DNA of 9,326 bases from HXMU1420-2 sp040830545 (GTDB lineage Bacteria > Pseudomonadota > Alphaproteobacteria > Rhodobacterales > Rhodobacteraceae), in the NCBI GenBank assembly GCA_040830545.1, contig JBFOMB010000102.1:1-9326 (forward strand). Reading direction: 5' to 3'. A program made the translations under genes and the position numbers. How positions within the stretch are numbered: position 1 is the first letter of the stretch; each line of letters starts with the position of its first letter. The notes under the pieces are model-generated. The model made no database searches, was not told the DNA's origin, and worked only from the letters and a program-made list of their open reading frames with translations. Below, in pieces: positions 7,601 to 9,326 of this stretch.

Positions 7601-8075
7601 GATCGCTGCTGTGCTGGACGCAATCAGCATTGTCGGGCTGATCGACGAAATGGCCGGTCCCGGCATCCTGTTTGGTGAGGTCGTCACGCGCTTCAGCCTC
7701 GCCCCGGACAAGGTGACGGTTTATCAAGGCAGCGCCGAGGGCCCATCCATCGGCATGTCCATGGATGGCACCTATGATATCAAGGCCGACAGGCTGCGGA
7801 TGCAGGGGGTGATTTCTCCGCTTTATCTGATCAATGGAATTGGTTCCCTTCTGACTCGGCGCGGCGAAGGATTGATCGGGTTCAATTACACCTTGCAAGG
7901 TCCTGCATCGAAACCAAAAGTTCAGGTCAATCCGCTAAGCGCCCTTGCCCCCGGTTTCGTGCGCGAGGCGCTGCGCCCACCGCCGCCAAAAGACCCGAAT
8001 GCGCCAGAACCCGGATCCCAAAGGTCACATCGTGGTGCACCTGATCCGCTGGACGGGTCAACGGGCGGGCGTTAG
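4665..8075 (+). CDS. AsmA/YhdP-superfamily inner-membrane protein (DUF3971-type)
   Basis: A 1136-residue protein of the AsmA-like group that includes YhdP and TamB. A basic cytoplasmic N-terminus (about 18-36, rich in K and R) is followed by one transmembrane helix (about 40-61). Roughly a thousand periplasmic residues of repeating beta-strand then give the elongated, groove-lined taco fold. The C-terminal part (about 980-1100) carries the AsmA_2-type segment, with ITFS-like strands, DAPAIAAVLDAISIVGLIDE, MQGVISPLYLINGIGSLLTR and GPASKPKVQVNPLSALAPG. The last ~33 residues are proline-rich and probably disordered. Relatives are thought to bridge the periplasm and carry phospholipids to the outer membrane; that role here is inferred. 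Its length is close to E. coli YhdP. The start is ATG 4665; no alternative in-frame Met precedes the transmembrane helix. The last codon abuts the stop of the opposite lipoprotein gene. Family call confident, subfamily less so. Confidence 0.85.
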   Translation: MAEAAEQPADNRPGQDKRAKRAQARKARRARPVRFVWAHALWSAIVGVTVMLALILGLLASSGRTMQVPGWVRDELSSRVTTALDGAMAFDFGDISLVIGDGWRPRVRFRNLVLTRPDGQEALRLADAEVSFSASALLQGEVRPKHVLVTGAFATLRMESDGSVALTMGDAAQPTERAQSIPQLMGNWDEALEHPILSQMTDFEIQAMTLNYENARVGRAWTVDGGQVILNRDGDDLDLSATFSLLSGRDYASTVELNYASQIGDLQASFGFSVLDIAAEDIAAQSVALSWLEVLRAPISGRFRGGIEPDGSLGLLHATLRIGEGVLQPTEATRPIPFDHAATYLTYLPSEQTLTVEQISLKSAWASGIAEGQAYLNGVDTGRLDNLVAQVQLSDVLVNPSGLYPEPLAIAQASADFRLELNPFRLSLGQMYLTDGPSNFQTSGELTAAPEGWVVSLDSHVDQMTPARLLEIWPEGVVFKPRRWVEENLFDGTIRDVNFALRTQVDQPPDMYLDFDIIDATMRVAKFLPPATGVHGTASLLRNRFAATVLDGVVESEGYGAVEAAGSTFVIPDVRIKPNTPATVFLEGQGPAAAVLSLLNRPPLSIMKNTTLPVDLADGWVQAKGQLDLPLKKGLQIEETDFRVAGVIEKVESTILVPGHRITADRLTVEVRPDKVELGGPLQISGIPAEATWTQPIGQGEPQPGQLNGLVELSEDAVNAFKIGLPPGSVSGRGPADFRIDLPPGKAPVLSLKSELKGVGLAMPAMGWRKSQDSTGSLELTARLGKQPEVEELTLDAAGMTATGRITTRSDGGLDRASFSSVRIGGWFSAPVVIVGRGKSVPVALRVGGGQLDLQRAQFGGGNGESGPMEVALDRLKITENIVLNNFQGRFAGGRGLRGTFTGQLRGRTPVTGEVSPHETGRSAFRVTAANAGGVLRDAGLLTQGRGGDFSMTLIPGQGTGTYDGSARIRNLRVTDAPAIAAVLDAISIVGLIDEMAGPGILFGEVVTRFSLAPDKVTVYQGSAEGPSIGMSMDGTYDIKADRLRMQGVISPLYLINGIGSLLTRRGEGLIGFNYTLQGPASKPKVQVNPLSALAPGFVREALRPPPPKDPNAPEPGSQRSHRGAPDPLDGSTGGR

Positions 8076-8603
8076 TCAGCGACGTGTTTCCAGTGCGTTT
8101 TGCGCACCTGTGACCCGGATAACCCGGATCGGACGCAAGTCCTGATTGGTCAGGCTGCGTGCCACGATCACCTTGCGCGAAGACTGCGATCCAACGGGGC
8201 GGGGATTTTCCGGATACAGTACCTCGAACGTATAGCTCAACACGCCGTCAATAGGTTCACCATCTTCGGTGGCGGTGACCAGACGCGCATCATAGGCCCC
8301 TTGAGTACGTGCGATCCCTTCGACCCGGATGATCGCACCGGTTGGCGTTCGATCCACGGCCAAAGTCGTGATCTGTTCGATGGGCACATGCAGGTCCGGA
8401 CGCTCTCCGCGGGATAACAGCGTGTTCCGGGTCGGAATCAGCGGATTGACGACTTCGGCCGCTTCCGCCTCGACCGGGACGCTTTGACTGCGGCCGAACC
8501 AGTTGCCTGGGTTCAACCGGCTGTCACGCCAGCCGCAAGCGCTCAGCGCCAGACTTGCCACCACAAGGAGGATCACCGCTCGAACCATGTCTGACCTGCT
8601 CAT
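8076..8603 (-). CDS. Small envelope lipoprotein of unknown function
   Basis: The product (175 aa from ATG 8603) begins with a signal peptide for lipid attachment: basic MSRSDMVR, hydrophobic AVILLVVASLAL, and the lipobox L-S-A-C with Cys23 as the modified residue, followed by Gly. The mature part has about 150 residues. It starts with a Pro/Glu-rich spacer (GNWFGRSQSVPVEAEAAEVV), followed by the conserved-looking NPLIPTRNTLL and a beta-rich domain with ILRVEG-like strands, DGVLSYTFEVLYPENPRP and the C-terminal IRVIRVTGAQNALETRR. I recognise no named domain. It looks like one of the many conserved Rhodobacterales lipoproteins. Three closely spaced ATGs (8606, 8603, 8588) are possible; the last has AGG at better spacing and also gives a good lipoprotein signal. 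An in-frame extension to 8735 would precede the signal peptide and is rejected. The gene is tail to tail with the YhdP-like gene and divergent from sufE. Confidence 0.85.
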   Translation of the reverse strand: MSRSDMVRAVILLVVASLALSACGWRDSRLNPGNWFGRSQSVPVEAEAAEVVNPLIPTRNTLLSRGERPDLHVPIEQITTLAVDRTPTGAIIRVEGIARTQGAYDARLVTATEDGEPIDGVLSYTFEVLYPENPRPVGSQSSRKVIVARSLTNQDLRPIRVIRVTGAQNALETRR

Positions 8604-8719
8604 CATTGACTGCTGATCTTGGGTTAGCCGATCCGAAGCGGGTTTTAAAGAGCCTGCCGACTGGACAGTTGCCCGTGTCCGCCTTACGTGAGCGCTGACT
8701 GAAGAAGGTGGAGACCCGC
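8604..8719. promoter_or_regulatory. Divergent intergenic region, lipoprotein / sufE
   Basis: About 115 bases separate the lipoprotein and sufE starts. GGTGGAG (8707-8713) is a well-placed ribosome-binding site for sufE and argues for ATG 8720 over the GTG at 8708, which lies inside it. A TTGGGT / TTTTAA pair with an 18-base spacer on the plus strand (about 8619-8648) is a possible but weak sufE promoter. Nothing else distinctive is seen. Confidence 0.35.
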
Positions 8720-9130
8720 ATGGCCAGCGCTGCATTCGAGGAGATCGTTGAAGATTTCGAGTTTCTCGACGATTGGGAGGACCGCTATCGCTATGTGATC
8801 GAGCGGGGGCGGGCTATGGACGCCCTGGACGACGCGCTGAAGGTGGAGGCCAACAAGGTGCACGGATGCGCCAGCCAGGTTTGGTTGTTTCCGCGTATCG
8901 AAGATGGGCGCTTCAGTTTTGTCGGGGACAGCGATGCGATGATTGTACGCGGGCTTATCGCGGTTCTGAGTGCGCTTTACAATGACATGGCTGTGAGTGA
9001 TGTGGCCGGGGTCGACGCAGGTGGAGAGTTGGCGCGGCTCGGGCTGAATGACCACTTGTCAGCGCAGCGCTCCAACGGGCTACGGTCGATGATCGAGCGG
9101 ATTCGGCAGGTTGCGGCTGACAACAGCTGA
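8720..9130 (+). CDS. sufE: SufE sulfur acceptor for Fe-S cluster assembly
   Basis: A 136-residue SufE-family protein, close to the usual length (138 in E. coli). SufE takes persulfide sulfur from the cysteine desulfurase SufS and passes it to the SufBCD scaffold in the cytoplasm. The diagnostic features are the N-terminal helix FEEIVEDFEFLDDWEDRYRY, the KVEANKVHGCASQVWL loop with active-site Cys50 (matching E. coli Cys51 in G-C-x-S-Q-V-W), the strand DGRFSFVGDSDAMIVRGLIAV, and the C-terminal part LARLGLNDHLSAQRSNGLRSMI. The start is ATG 8720, with GGTGGAG six bases upstream. No other suf gene is visible here, so it is a stand-alone sufE. The downstream neighbour is a palindromic non-coding stretch. 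Confidence 0.97.
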   Translation: MASAAFEEIVEDFEFLDDWEDRYRYVIERGRAMDALDDALKVEANKVHGCASQVWLFPRIEDGRFSFVGDSDAMIVRGLIAVLSALYNDMAVSDVAGVDAGGELARLGLNDHLSAQRSNGLRSMIERIRQVAADNS

Positions 9131-9290
9131 CAGGAGGCGGCGATCGGCGGGCTCGACCTCGCAACACACGAGGCCGCAGTCCCGGGCTTGGTCCGGGACC
9201 TCTTGGCGGCGGCGGCCCCCGATCCCGTCCCGGGCTGCGTCGTGCGTGTCAAATCCGGGTCGGCAAACAGAAGTTCGAAAGCCCGGTTGT
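9131..9290. repeat. GC-rich palindromic intergenic repeat after sufE
   Basis: Two hairpins occur in succession: CCTCG-7-CGAGG (9157-9161/9169-9173) and GTCCCGG-7-CCGGGAC (9179-9185/9193-9199). The ten-base string GTCCCGGGCT recurs at 9179-9188 and 9227-9236, and a GGC triplet run lies near 9206-9216. The GTCCCGG...CCGGGAC palindrome resembles short dispersed intergenic palindromes common in alphaproteobacterial genomes (from memory). No T-run follows, so an intrinsic-terminator role is weak. The open frames here overlap sufE or have implausible composition and are not called. Confidence 0.5.
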
Positions 9291-9326
9291 TTAGGGGTTT
9301 TGCACCGCAAACGCCTCGATTCTGCC
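9291..9326 (-). CDS. Possible 3' end of a minus-strand gene at the right edge
   Basis: One minus-strand frame reads GRIEAFAVQNP and ends with TAA at 9293-9291. The composition is plausible for a protein C-terminus and would make the gene converge on sufE. Only 11 codons are visible, so this is a weak call and no family can be proposed. Confidence 0.25.
   Translation of the reverse strand, partial: GRIEAFAVQNP

Noticed and set aside
8604..8735. N-terminal extension of the lipoprotein to 8735
   Set aside because: It would put about 44 residues before a clear lipoprotein signal peptide and overlap the start of sufE.
9265..9290. GTTCGAA, a tRNA T-loop-like string
   Set aside because: The flanking bases do not form a T-stem on either strand and no acceptor or anticodon arms are present.
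8977..9310. Minus-strand open frames covering the end of sufE and the downstream repeat
   Set aside because: Composition is Arg/Cys/Ala-rich, they overlap a confident sufE, and they run through the palindromic repeat.

Overview
The window looks like chromosomal DNA from an alphaproteobacterium, most likely a marine Rhodobacterales (Roseobacter-group) species. The reasons are the high G+C content, compact gene packing, non-ATG starts, and the gene set: a DUF455 ferritin-like protein, a bactofilin with an M23 peptidase, a YhdP/AsmA-type giant protein, and a stand-alone sufE. This taxonomic call is inference from protein character, not from a marker gene. No mobile element, phage gene, CRISPR array, rRNA or tRNA is visible.

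Layout, left to right. Positions 1-329 (minus) hold the N-terminal part of a DHA2-type MFS exporter that runs off the left edge. Positions 347-2159 (minus) form a two-gene envelope operon: a membrane-anchored coiled-coil M23 (LytM) endopeptidase followed by a bactofilin, overlapping by 11 bases. Its 204-base upstream region carries a GTTAAC-4-GTTAAC dyad that resembles a CtrA site with one base missing from the spacer. Positions 2364-3182 (minus) encode a DUF455 ferritin-like di-iron protein. Divergent from it, 3294-4118 (plus) encodes a class I SAM-dependent methyltransferase. That gene converges on 4125-4583 (minus), a Bcp/PrxQ peroxiredoxin.

The largest gene, 4665-8075 (plus, 1136 aa), is a single-pass inner-membrane protein of the AsmA/YhdP superfamily, probably involved in lipid transport to, or maintenance of, the outer membrane. 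It abuts tail to tail a small lipoprotein gene (8076-8603, minus). Divergent from that lies sufE (8720-9130, plus), the sulfur-transfer partner of the SufS cysteine desulfurase. The right end (9131-9326) is non-coding, GC-rich and palindromic, with a possible 3' end of a minus-strand gene at the edge.

Functionally the window is mostly housekeeping. Cell-envelope construction is represented by the bactofilin/M23 pair, the YhdP-like protein and the lipoprotein. Redox and iron-sulfur maintenance is represented by Bcp, SufE and the ferritin-like protein. I did not find a convincing undescribed system. The items most worth a second look are the CtrA-like dyad ahead of the bactofilin operon, the palindromic repeat after sufE, and the hairpin at the MFS/bactofilin junction.
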